Assembly (NCBI RefSeq): GCF_902832885.1
Contig: NZ_CADFDK010000002.1
Coordinates: 434,001 to 498,000, forward strand
Reading direction: 5' to 3'
Length of the DNA stretch: 64,000 nucleotides
Source: Burkholderia seminalis DSM 23518
GTDB taxonomy: Bacteria > Pseudomonadota > Gammaproteobacteria > Burkholderiales > Burkholderiaceae
Shown: positions 1 through 7,523 of the stretch, one piece after another
How positions within the stretch are numbered: position 1 is the stretch's first letter
How the letters are laid out: each line of letters opens with the position of its first letter
The notes under the pieces: model-generated
What the model was told of the DNA's origin: nothing
Databases searched by the model: none
Seen by the model: only the letters and a program-made list of their open reading frames with translations
Program-made: the position numbers and the translations under genes

Positions 1-564
1 CAGCAGCACGTCGCGCAGTAGCGCGAAGCGGCCGAGCCCGTAGTGGCGCGCCATTTCGACGAGATCGCGCGGCGCATCGTGCACACCCGTGTACGCGGCC
101 AGCGCAACCGGGAAGAACACGGCCTTGCCGACGACGACGAGCTTCAACGGCTCGTCGACGCCGATCAGCAGGATCAGCAGCGGAATCAGCGTGAGCGTCG
201 GCACTTGCCGCAGCAGGTCGAAGGTCGGCCGCAGGTAGTCGGCGAACAGCCGGCTGCGTGCGAGCAGGATGCCGAACGCGGCGCCGCCGGTTGCGCCGAG
301 CGCGAAGCCGAGCGCGAGGCGATGCAGCGTGATCAGCAGGTTGTCGCGCAGTTCGCCGGTGTCGAGCAGCGTGCGCAGCGTCGCGGCGAGGCGTTCGGGC
401 GGCACGACGAGCTGCGGCGGAAACCAGCGCTGCGCGCTCGCGAGCCACCACAGCGCGGCGAACGTAAAGGGCGTGATCCACCACAGCGCATGTTCGCCGA
501 GCCGCGCGAGGCCGGGCAGGCGGATCGCGCGCCAGCCGTTCGGCGCGAGGGCGCGCATCGCCAT
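1..564 (-). CDS. ABC transporter permease, SsuC-like (3' end outside window)
   Basis: Inner-membrane permease of a sulfonate/nitrate/taurine-type ABC importer; only the first 188 codons lie in the window. The translation begins MAMRALAPNGWRAIRLPG and runs through hydrophobic segments, including a stretch ending LIPLLILLIGVDEPLK, the conserved cytoplasmic-loop region of SsuC-type permeases. The ATG at 564 overlaps the TGA of the upstream binding-protein gene (ATGA), so the two are translationally coupled. The transporter is the left arm of an organosulfur island. Substrate class is inferred from the SsuA-like partner and neighbours. The ATPase gene presumably lies beyond the left edge. Confidence 0.85.
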   Translation of the reverse strand, partial: MAMRALAPNGWRAIRLPGLARLGEHALWWITPFTFAALWWLASAQRWFPPQLVVPPERLAATLRTLLDTGELRDNLLITLHRLALGFALGATGGAAFGILLARSRLFADYLRPTFDLLRQVPTLTLIPLLILLIGVDEPLKLVVVGKAVFFPVALAAYTGVHDAPRDLVEMARHYGLGRFALLRDVLL

Positions 565-1670
565 CAGCGGCTCGCGACGCGCGCGGCATCGGCGCGCCAG
601 TAGCCGTCGAGACCAAGCTGCTTGAGCGCGGTCGCCACGAAGGTCGGCGCGAGCAGCGCGTTCACGTCGACCGGCACCGACGTCAGGCCGGCCTGGCGGC
701 TGTACGCGACGACATCGCGGTAGTGGCCGGTCAGCGCCGGCGTGAAGAGCGGCGTCCATTGCTCTTTCCACGGCGTCGATTCGTCCGCGTATTCGCGGCG
801 CACGACGCTTTCGGGCTGGCCCGACGCGCTCAGGATCTTCACGTACGCATCGCGGTTCTGCGGCTGCGAGATCCAGTGCGCGGCCCGCACGTAGGCCGTC
901 GCGACGAGCTGCGTGACGTCGGGGTAGCGCCGCACGAAATCGTCGGATGCCCACAGTTCGGCGCGCATCTTCCAGTCGTCGGGCGCGGTCTTGGTCGACC
1001 AGATGATCTTGCCGACGTTCTTGTCGACCAGCGAATACGCGTCGGATAGCGTAAAGAAGCCGTCGACGCGGCCGGCCGCGACGGCTGCCGCGCCGGCCTG
1101 CGGATCGAGGTTGTAGATCTTGAAGTCGGACAGCTTCAGCCCGTTTTCGGCGAGCAGCTTGCCGAACGTGACTTCCCACGGCCGGCCGCGATTGAGCGCG
1201 ATGCGCTTGCCTTTCAGATCGACGATCGACTTCGCGGTCGAGCCGGCCGGCACGACCAGATACGTGTTGCTGCCGGCGCCGCCCGGCACGATCAGGCGCG
1301 TGTGCGTGCCCGACGCGTTGACGACGACCGACGGCAGGTCGCCGTAGCCCGCGAAATCGATGCTGCCGTTCGTGAACGCCTCGTTGACGAGCGTGCCGAC
1401 CGCCGCGGTCGACACCGGCACCCATTGCAGCTTCACGTGCCGGGCGGCCAGCGCCTTCTCGAGCGACTTGTCGGCGTCGATCAGCGCGGATGCGCCGGCA
1501 TATTGCGTCTTGCCGCCGCTCGAGTACGCGACGACGGCAATGCGCACGACCTTGGGCGCGTCTTGCGCATGCGCGGCCGGTGCCGCGAGCGACGCGGCCG
1601 CCAGCGGTAGCACGGCGAGCAGCGCGCGCAGCAGGCGGCGCAGTGACGCGAGGGAGAGGGAGTATTTCAT
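564..1670 (-). CDS. Aliphatic sulfonate-type ABC substrate-binding protein (SsuA-like)
   Basis: Periplasmic binding protein of 368 residues. A clear Sec signal peptide ends near AAPAAHAQ (about residue 36). The mature part has the NMT1/SsuA layout, with a beginning like VVRIAVVAYSSGG and the segment DLKGKRIALNRG typical of lobe 1. It should deliver an alkanesulfonate or related anion to the coupled permease. It starts 31 bases after the stop of the DszB-like gene and probably shares its promoter. The sulfonate assignment is by family; the precise ligand cannot be read from sequence. A taurine or nitrate ligand remains possible. Confidence 0.85.
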   Translation of the reverse strand: MKYSLSLASLRRLLRALLAVLPLAAASLAAPAAHAQDAPKVVRIAVVAYSSGGKTQYAGASALIDADKSLEKALAARHVKLQWVPVSTAAVGTLVNEAFTNGSIDFAGYGDLPSVVVNASGTHTRLIVPGGAGSNTYLVVPAGSTAKSIVDLKGKRIALNRGRPWEVTFGKLLAENGLKLSDFKIYNLDPQAGAAAVAAGRVDGFFTLSDAYSLVDKNVGKIIWSTKTAPDDWKMRAELWASDDFVRRYPDVTQLVATAYVRAAHWISQPQNRDAYVKILSASGQPESVVRREYADESTPWKEQWTPLFTPALTGHYRDVVAYSRQAGLTSVPVDVNALLAPTFVATALKQLGLDGYWRADAARVASR

Positions 1671-1701
1671 GATGGTCCCGAACAGTGAACGAAAAAGGGG
1701 C

Positions 1702-2778
1702 TCACGCGCGTTTCTGCCACGACGGCCGCAGCACGTCGGCGAGCGGGCGCGGGTCGATCCAGTCGGCGACGTCGAAGTCGGTTTCCAGAAAGCCGTGCTC
1801 GCGCAGGAACGTCTTGAACTCGTCGAGCGCGGCGACCGATTCGTCGTCGAGATTGACGCCGAGATGGCGGTGCAGCTGGTTGCCGTACGCGGCTCGCACC
1901 CAGTCGATCGACGATGCGGTTTCGCCCGCCACGTAGTGAGCGGTTTCGTCGGGATGCGTGCTCGCCCATTCGCCGGCGGCGACCACGAGCTTCAGGAAGC
2001 CGGCGACGATGTCCGGATGGTTCGCGAGCACGTCCGCGTTGACGGTCAGCGGGCGCGGCGTGCCGTTGTTGTTGCGGATCGAGCGCTCCGGATGAAAGCC
2101 GATGTCGATCACGACGTGTGCGCCGATCAGTTGCGCGATCTCGAGACCCGTCGAGCCTTTCACGTAGATCGCGTCGACTTCGCCGCGCAGCAGCGCGCCG
2201 GCTTCGGCCGCATACAGCGCGCGGCTCGAAAAGCCGTGCGGCGACGCGAACAGGTTCGCCGCACGCGCGGGCCCGACGGCCTGCAGCGTGCGTGCGCGCA
2301 CGTCGACGAGCTCGACGTCGCGCGTGGTCAGTCCGTCGAGGCTCAGTGCATTGACGAAGCCGCGCAGCGCGGACGCGCGAAAGATGTCGATGCGGTCGTC
2401 GGGGCGGCTCGGAATCGCGATCCGGCGGCCGCGCAACGCCTTCACCGAGCGGATGCCCGACTCGGGCCGCGCGAGGATCAGTTGCGATTCGTCGACCCAC
2501 GACAGCCCGATCACGCGCGTGTTGGCGTCGTTCGAGCGCGCCCACATCGCGGGGATGCTGCCGCCCTGGCGGAACGACTGCGCGAGCGTGTGATCGCTGA
2601 TCGATGACACGTCGTGCCGCGTGGCGCCGCGCGGCGAGCGGATCGCGACGCCGTCGGCCGACGTCTCGCCGTTGAGCCAGCCGAGATGCACGGCGATGCC
2701 GAGCGGCGTCGGCACGGGCGATCGGGCGTACCAGAACGTCTGCTGCTTGTCCGATGACGAATCGGGCCTGTCTGTCAT
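1702..2778 (-). CDS. DszB-like protein 1, catalytic Cys and His replaced
   Basis: 358-residue member of the DszB/NMT1-type fold and paralog of the products at 4441-5487 and 7524-8588. The shared N-terminal block is WYARSPVPTPLGIA here. The position matching DszB Cys27 is Ser20. The position of DszB His60 is Ile60, while the Arg70 equivalent in SFRQGG is kept. No signal peptide is visible, so it is neither an ordinary periplasmic binding protein nor, by residues, an active desulfinase. The start at 2778 is chosen because the following residues align with the paralogs' N-termini. First gene of the leftward arm. A sensing, scaffolding or alternative-substrate role is speculation. Confidence 0.8.
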   Translation of the reverse strand: MTDRPDSSSDKQQTFWYARSPVPTPLGIAVHLGWLNGETSADGVAIRSPRGATRHDVSSISDHTLAQSFRQGGSIPAMWARSNDANTRVIGLSWVDESQLILARPESGIRSVKALRGRRIAIPSRPDDRIDIFRASALRGFVNALSLDGLTTRDVELVDVRARTLQAVGPARAANLFASPHGFSSRALYAAEAGALLRGEVDAIYVKGSTGLEIAQLIGAHVVIDIGFHPERSIRNNNGTPRPLTVNADVLANHPDIVAGFLKLVVAAGEWASTHPDETAHYVAGETASSIDWVRAAYGNQLHRHLGVNLDDESVAALDEFKTFLREHGFLETDFDVADWIDPRPLADVLRPSWQKRA

Positions 2779-2845
2779 GTGTGAGATTCCCCTGTCTGGG
2801 TAAGCGTGGTCGATGCGCGGTGTCGCACGCGCGGCCGTTCCACGT

Positions 2846-2861
2846 TGCAAGTTCCGGGCCA
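2846..2861 (-). promoter_or_regulatory. Sigma-54-type promoter for the leftward arm
   Basis: On the minus strand the sequence reads TGGCCCGGAACTTGCA. This matches the -24/-12 consensus TGGCACGRNNNTTGCW with exact GG-to-GC spacing. The predicted transcription start near 2835 gives a leader of roughly 57 bases before the ATG at 2778. It faces away from the promoter at 3132-3147, with the activator-type sites between them. Seen by eye only, not by a matrix scan. Confidence 0.7.
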
Positions 2862-2935
2862 ATGAGCGGAAACGGCCGGGCGGCACGCGGCGCGGGCATC
2901 CCGGGCGCTGCGCGGCGCGACGGCCGGCGCAACGC

Positions 2936-3006
2936 CTGTTGCGTGAGCAACAGTCGCGTCGAGTGCTGTTGCGCGTGCAGCACCGGTGTGTCGTGCGCAA
3001 CAGCAC
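2936..3006. promoter_or_regulatory. Cluster of TGT-N10-ACA enhancer-type sites
   Basis: Four copies of the heptamer CTGTTGC or its complement lie within 68 bases. They form a perfect dyad at 2936-2953 (CTGTTGC-GTGA-GCAACAG) and a 12-bp perfect inverted repeat, 2963-2974 with 2995-3006. Read as 16-mers they give TGT-N10-ACA sites at 2937-2952 and 2987-3002 and a near site at 2967-2982, with centres 30 and 20 bp apart. TGT-N10-ACA is the classic site type of sigma-54 enhancer-binding proteins such as NifA. The cluster sits 70-150 bp upstream of both divergent sigma-54-type promoters. Confidence 0.65.
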
Positions 3007-3131
3007 GGCACGGATTCGCTTTCGGGATGCCGGCACCGCGCGGCGCGTGTTCGTCGATGGCCGTCGACGCCCGGCCGGCAAGGCATCGCGCGTGCTCGGC
3101 GGCCGCGCCGCACGTCAGCAGGCGTGCGCGT

Positions 3132-3147
3132 TGGCACACCGCGTGCT
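3132..3147 (+). promoter_or_regulatory. Sigma-54-type promoter for the monooxygenase operon
   Basis: TGGCACACCGCGTGCT has the GG (3133-3134) and GC (3145-3146) elements at the correct spacing for a -24/-12 promoter. The -24 half is perfect (TGGCAC) and the -12 half is TGCT rather than TTGC. The predicted start near 3157 leaves about 60 bases of leader before the ATG at 3218. Confidence 0.6.
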
Positions 3148-3217
3148 TTACAGCGCTGCATACGCGCGGCACGCCGGTGCCGCACGCAATCCGAACGGGC
3201 CGACAAGGAGAATCCCG

Positions 3218-4390
3218 ATGGCTGTTGAATTTCTGTGGCGCCTGCCGATGCACGGCGATGGCCGGCGCGCACACGACCTGCATACGCGCGGCGAATGGAA
3301 TCGCCAGCGCGCGTCGCGCGTCGCGCCGAAAGTCGACGACGACGATTTCGGCTACATCGACTATCTGTCGCAGGTGGCGCGCGCGGCCGACATCGCCGGT
3401 TTTCACGGCGCGCTGATTCCGATCTTCCGCTTCACCGAGGAACCGTGGGTCGTCGCGGCGGCGCTGGCGCGCGAGACGCGCCGGCTGCGGCTGCTGATCG
3501 CGCTGCAGCCGCATTTCGTGCATCCGGTTTATGCGGCCCAAATGGCCGCGAGCCTGCAGCGGATCAGCCGCGGCCGCGTCGAGTGGAACGTCGTCACGGG
3601 CGGCGGCGGTCCCGACCAGCGCGCGTACGGTGACTTCATCGATCACGACAGCCGCTATGCGCGCACCGACGAATTCCTCGACGTCGTGAAGGGCGTCGCG
3701 GCCGGCGCGCCATTCTCGTTCGACGGCCGCTTCTACCGCGTCGAAGCCGGCGGGCTGCTGCCGCCGCTGAGCGGCCAGAAGCCGCCGCGGATTTATCTGG
3801 CCGGCGCGAGCGACGCTGCGCTCGCGGTCGCGGCGAAACACGGCGACGTGCACCTGAGCTGGGGCGAGCCGCTCGCGAAGCAGAAGGAAGTGATCGACGC
3901 GGCGCGCCGCGCGCTCGACCGGCAGAACGCCGAGCGCGACCTGCGCTTCGGCATGCGCATCGACATCCTCGCGCGCGAAACCGAGGAACAGGCGTGGGCC
4001 GAGCTGCGGCAGATGTTCGCCACGGTGGGCGACGCGACGCGTGCCGGTTTCGGCGGGCGCGGCGAATCGTCGGAATCGGTCGGCGCGAAGCGCCAGTTCG
4101 CATTGCACCAGGGCAACACGCAGCACTTTGACGACCTGATCGTCGGCCCGAACCTGTGGGCAGGAATGTCGCAGATCCGCGGCGGCCCCGGCTGCGTGAT
4201 CGTCGGCAGCCACGAGCAGGTGGCCGAGCGGCTCGCGGAATACGTCGACATCGGCGTATCGACGTTCATCCTCGCGAGCAACCCGCATCTCGAAGAGGCG
4301 TACCGCGTGGGCGAGGAAGTGCTGCCGCTCGTCGACGGCGCGCTGAACGCGCGCGGCACGCAGGCAGCGCTGCGCGTGGCCGGCGCCTGA
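3218..4390 (+). CDS. LLM-class flavin-dependent monooxygenase (SsuD-like)
   Basis: 390-residue FMNH2-dependent monooxygenase of the luciferase-like family, close to alkanesulfonate monooxygenases. Visible family blocks are GRVEWNVVTGGGGPDQRAYGD (about residue 125), YARTDEFLDVVKG, and the C-terminal GSHEQVAERLAEYVDIGVSTF. It would insert oxygen beside a C-S bond so that sulfite or a sulfinate is released. The ATG follows AAGGAG at 3205-3210 with ideal spacing. First gene of a seven-gene rightward operon. Two DszB-like proteins in the same operon suggest that it feeds a sulfinate intermediate to them. Dimethyl sulfone- or dibenzothiophene-type substrates cannot be told apart from sequence. Confidence 0.88.
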   Translation: MAVEFLWRLPMHGDGRRAHDLHTRGEWNRQRASRVAPKVDDDDFGYIDYLSQVARAADIAGFHGALIPIFRFTEEPWVVAAALARETRRLRLLIALQPHFVHPVYAAQMAASLQRISRGRVEWNVVTGGGGPDQRAYGDFIDHDSRYARTDEFLDVVKGVAAGAPFSFDGRFYRVEAGGLLPPLSGQKPPRIYLAGASDAALAVAAKHGDVHLSWGEPLAKQKEVIDAARRALDRQNAERDLRFGMRIDILARETEEQAWAELRQMFATVGDATRAGFGGRGESSESVGAKRQFALHQGNTQHFDDLIVGPNLWAGMSQIRGGPGCVIVGSHEQVAERLAEYVDIGVSTFILASNPHLEEAYRVGEEVLPLVDGALNARGTQAALRVAGA

Positions 4391-4412
4391 GCGCGGCGGC
4401 GTGCCGCCGCGC
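4391..4412 (+). other. Intercistronic GC-rich hairpin
   Basis: GCGCGGCGGC and GCCGCCGCGC form a perfect inverted repeat directly after the monooxygenase stop codon and 28 bases before the next ATG, with no T tract. It may protect the monooxygenase message or tune readthrough inside the operon. Function is inferred only from position. Confidence 0.4.
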
Positions 4413-4440
4413 ATCAACGACAACGACAAGGATACTCACC

Positions 4441-5487
4441 ATGACGACACTCGCTGCGCAGGCCACGGCCTGCGACGCACTCTGGTACACGCGCTGCCCG
4501 GTGCCGACCGCGCTCGGCATCGCCGTGCATCGCGGCTGGTTCGACGAAGAGTTCGGGCCGGACGGCATCGTGCTGAATTCGCTGCAGGAGACGGCCGATG
4601 CCGACAAGCGCGAATCGCACTTCGATCACAGCCTGCCGCACTCGTTCCGGCAGGGCGGCAACATTCCCGCGCTGTGGGCGCGGGCACGCGGCGCCGATAC
4701 GCGCGTGATCGGCCTGTCGTGGACCAACGAATTCCAGGCGATCGTCACGCTGCCCGAGCGCGGCATTCGCACGACGCGCGATCTGCGCGGCCGGCGGCTC
4801 GGATTGCCGCGCCATCCGATCAGCATCGACTTCTGGCGTGCGGCCGCCCTGAAGGGCTTCCTGAGCGCGCTCGAACTGGAAGGGCTCGGCCACGGCGACG
4901 CCGAATGGATCGACCTGCCCGACACGCGCGAGCGCCGCACCGGGCCAGCCTCGTTCACGCGCGGCCCGCACGAGTACGGACTCGAGATCGCGGCGCTCGT
5001 GCGCGGCGACGTCGACGCGGTGTTCGTGAAGGGCGTCGCCGGGCTGGAGACCGTGCACCTGATCGACGCGCAGGTCGTCATCGATCTCGGCGCGCATCCC
5101 GATCCGCTGGTGCGGATCGGCAACGGCACGCCGCGCACGCTGACCGTCGATCGCGCGCTGATCGATACGCGCCCCGATCTCGTGAGCCGGTTCCTGTCGG
5201 TCGTGGTCGGCGCGGGCGACTGGGCCGCGCGCCATCCGGCCGAGACGGTCGCCTATATCGGCCGCGAAACGCATGCCTCCGACGAGTGGGTGCGCTATGC
5301 ATACGGCGGGGACGTGCACCGCCATCTGGAGACCGGGCTCGCGCCGACGTCGATCGACGGTCTGGTCGCGTTCAAGGATTTTCTCGTCGAATGGGGCTTT
5401 CTCGAACGCGATTTCGACGCGCGCGCGTGGATCGACCCGGCGCCGTTCACGCAGATCGACCGGCATCGCCATGCGTGGGTCGCGTAG
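4441..5487 (+). CDS. DszB-like desulfinase-family protein 2
   Basis: 348 residues, annotated generically in this family as an ABC binding protein, but it lacks a signal peptide. It carries the DszB active-site pattern: Cys19 in WYTRCPVPTALG, then His60 and Arg70 in HFDHSLPHSFRQGG. The His-to-Arg spacing of ten residues equals that of DszB (His60, Arg70), whose Cys27 is the nucleophile that releases sulfite from an aromatic sulfinate. I infer a cytosolic sulfinate C-S hydrolase acting after the upstream monooxygenase. The ATG at 4441 is preceded by AAGGA. Substrate is unknown. Confidence 0.78.
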   Translation: MTTLAAQATACDALWYTRCPVPTALGIAVHRGWFDEEFGPDGIVLNSLQETADADKRESHFDHSLPHSFRQGGNIPALWARARGADTRVIGLSWTNEFQAIVTLPERGIRTTRDLRGRRLGLPRHPISIDFWRAAALKGFLSALELEGLGHGDAEWIDLPDTRERRTGPASFTRGPHEYGLEIAALVRGDVDAVFVKGVAGLETVHLIDAQVVIDLGAHPDPLVRIGNGTPRTLTVDRALIDTRPDLVSRFLSVVVGAGDWAARHPAETVAYIGRETHASDEWVRYAYGGDVHRHLETGLAPTSIDGLVAFKDFLVEWGFLERDFDARAWIDPAPFTQIDRHRHAWVA

Positions 5488-5520
5488 CGCGCCGCGGCGC
5501 GTCATTGCAAGGAGTCGAAC

Positions 5521-6321
5521 ATGACAGGGCTGACGATCGAATACGGCGTGCCGCCGGCGCGCCGGCACGTGGCGCGCGCCGCGCCGCGCGCGGCGGTAGT
5601 CGCGCGACCTTCGCCGGTGGCGCCGTCCGCGCATGCGGACAAGCGGCCGGCGCCGGCGAGCGGTTGGCGCGGCGCGGGCGCGATTGCACTGGCCGTCGCG
5701 GCGCTGCATGCGGGCGTCGTGCTGCTGGCCGCGCGTCCGGCGGCCGCACCGCCGGTGCAACCGCCGCGGCCGCTGCCGATGACGGTGGAACTGACGCGGC
5801 CGCCCGAACCGCTGCCGCAGGCCGCGCATCCGCCGCCGATCGTGCCGCCGAAACCGCTGAAGCAGGCGCCGACGCCGCCGAAGCCGCAGATACCCCGCGC
5901 GGCCGTTCCGCATCCGGCAGCGGCACCGGCACCGTCCGCCGTGCCGCAGGTGGCGCGCGAGGCTGCCCCTGCGCCCGCGCCAGCGGCACTGGCCGTCGCA
6001 ACCCCGGCGCCGGCACCCGCACCCGCCGCACCCGTGCGTGAAACCGCGCCGATCGGCGACGCGGCGTACCTGCGCAACCCGGCGCCCGACTATCCGGCGT
6101 TCGCGCAGGACCAGGGCTGGGAAGGGCGCGTCGTGCTGCGCGTGCACGTGCTCGCGAGCGGCACGCCCGATTCCGTCGAGGTCCGCACGAGCAGCGGCCG
6201 CCGCGTGCTCGACAACGCGGCGGTGGCCGCCGTGAAGCGCTGGACGTTCGTGCCCGCGAAGCGCGGCGACGAAGCGGTCGACGGCTGGGTCAACGTGCCG
6301 ATCGATTTCAAGCTGGGCTGA
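5521..6321 (+). CDS. tonB: TonB energy-transduction protein
   Basis: 266 residues. An N-terminal cytoplasmic extension of about 50 residues precedes a single membrane anchor (AIALAVAALHAGVVLLAA, about residues 55-73). A long proline/alanine-rich periplasmic spacer follows (about 80-170), then the TonB C-terminal domain (YPAFAQDQGWEGRVVLRVHV, then AVAAVKRWTFVPAKRG). It couples proton-motive force to an outer-membrane receptor. AAGGAG lies 5' of the ATG. It is placed between two DszB-like genes and next to exbB and exbD, so this is a dedicated system, most likely for the receptor at 9995-12302. Confidence 0.92.
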   Translation: MTGLTIEYGVPPARRHVARAAPRAAVVARPSPVAPSAHADKRPAPASGWRGAGAIALAVAALHAGVVLLAARPAAAPPVQPPRPLPMTVELTRPPEPLPQAAHPPPIVPPKPLKQAPTPPKPQIPRAAVPHPAAAPAPSAVPQVAREAAPAPAPAALAVATPAPAPAPAAPVRETAPIGDAAYLRNPAPDYPAFAQDQGWEGRVVLRVHVLASGTPDSVEVRTSSGRRVLDNAAVAAVKRWTFVPAKRGDEAVDGWVNVPIDFKLG

Positions 6322-6362
6322 CCCGACGGGCGGCTCGCCATATTTTTCAAGGAACTCACATC

Positions 6363-7079
6363 ATGAACGGTATCCCGACCACCTTCATCGTCCAGGGCGC
6401 GCTCTGGCTGCTCGTCGTCTTCTCCGTCGTCACGTGGACGTTGATCGTCGTGAAGGCGATCCAGAGCCTGCGGTCGAGCGCGCGCAACCGGCGTTACGTC
6501 AGCGCGTTCTGGGCCGCGAACAGCTTTCACGACGCGGCCGCGCTCGACAGCGCGAACAGCCCGGTCGGCGAACTCGCCGCGACGGGCTTCGACGCGCTGC
6601 GGCGTGCCGACGAGAGCAGCGCACACGATCTGGAACACAGCTGGAGCCGCCACGACCTGCTCGAACGCCATCTGCGGCAGCAGATCCACAATGCGCGCCG
6701 GCGCGAGGAAGCGGGGCTCGCGGTACTCGCGTCGATCGGCAGCACCGCGCCGTTCGTCGGCCTGTTCGGCACCGTGTTCGGCATCATCCACGCGCTGACC
6801 GCGATCACGCACAGCGCATCGGCGAGCATCGACGTGGTCGCCGGGCCGATCGGCGAGGCGCTCGTCGCGACCGGGATCGGCATCGCGGTCGCGGTGCCTG
6901 CCGTGCTCGCCTACAACTTCTTCGTGCGCCGCGTGAAGGCCGCATCGGCCGACCTCGATGCGTTCGCAACCGACTTCGTGACGCTCGCGCAGAAGGCCGG
7001 CTTCCGCGTGCCGGTGACGGTACCCGCGGCCGCGCCGGCGCGCCGTGCCGGCGATACCCGTCAGGAGGCGTTCGCATAA
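6363..7079 (+). CDS. exbB: ExbB, MotA/TolQ/ExbB-family proton channel
   Basis: 238-residue inner-membrane protein. TM1 is near the N-terminus (FIVQGALWLLVVFSVVTWTLIV), followed by a large cytoplasmic loop and two TM segments in the MotA/ExbB domain (STAPFVGLFGTVFGIIHAL and ATGIGIAVAVPAVLAYNFF). It forms the proton channel that energises TonB. Its TAA stop overlaps the exbD ATG (TAATG), giving tight coupling. Confidence 0.93.
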   Translation: MNGIPTTFIVQGALWLLVVFSVVTWTLIVVKAIQSLRSSARNRRYVSAFWAANSFHDAAALDSANSPVGELAATGFDALRRADESSAHDLEHSWSRHDLLERHLRQQIHNARRREEAGLAVLASIGSTAPFVGLFGTVFGIIHALTAITHSASASIDVVAGPIGEALVATGIGIAVAVPAVLAYNFFVRRVKAASADLDAFATDFVTLAQKAGFRVPVTVPAAAPARRAGDTRQEAFA

Positions 7080-7489
7080 TGGCCTTCTCGTCCTCCTCCG
7101 ACAACGACGACGTGCTCAGCGAAATCAACATCACGCCGCTCGTCGACGTGATGCTCGTGCTGCTCGTCGCCTTCATCGTCACCGCGCCGCTGCTCAACAA
7201 CGCGGTGCACGTGACTCTCCCGAACACAGTCGCGACCGCGCCGGCCGACCGCAAGCCGAACGTCACCGTGAGCGTCGACGCCAAGGGCGTCGTGTATCTC
7301 GACAAGCGTGCGGTCGCGCTCGCCGCGGTACCGGCCGAGCTGGCCGCGCTGAAGGCGGGCCGGCCCGACGTCGCGCTCGACCTGCAGGCGGACGAGCACG
7401 TGCCGTACGGCACCGTCGCGAAGCTGATGGCCGCGATCGAGCACGCGGGCATCACGCGGCTGTCGGTGCTGACCGCGCCGCGCGGCTGA
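7079..7489 (+). CDS. exbD: ExbD, TonB-system proton channel subunit
   Basis: 136 residues with the ExbD signature EINITPLVDVMLVLLVAFIV. The Asp in the single TM segment (LVDVM) is the proton-carrying residue of the family. A periplasmic domain ends in HAGITRLSVLT. It works with ExbB and TonB encoded just upstream. The start at 7079 overlaps the exbB stop. Confidence 0.93.
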   Translation: MAFSSSSDNDDVLSEINITPLVDVMLVLLVAFIVTAPLLNNAVHVTLPNTVATAPADRKPNVTVSVDAKGVVYLDKRAVALAAVPAELAALKAGRPDVALDLQADEHVPYGTVAKLMAAIEHAGITRLSVLTAPRG

Positions 7490-7523
7490 CGCGCTCTTCA
7501 CGACTTCCTTTGCGAATGCATCC

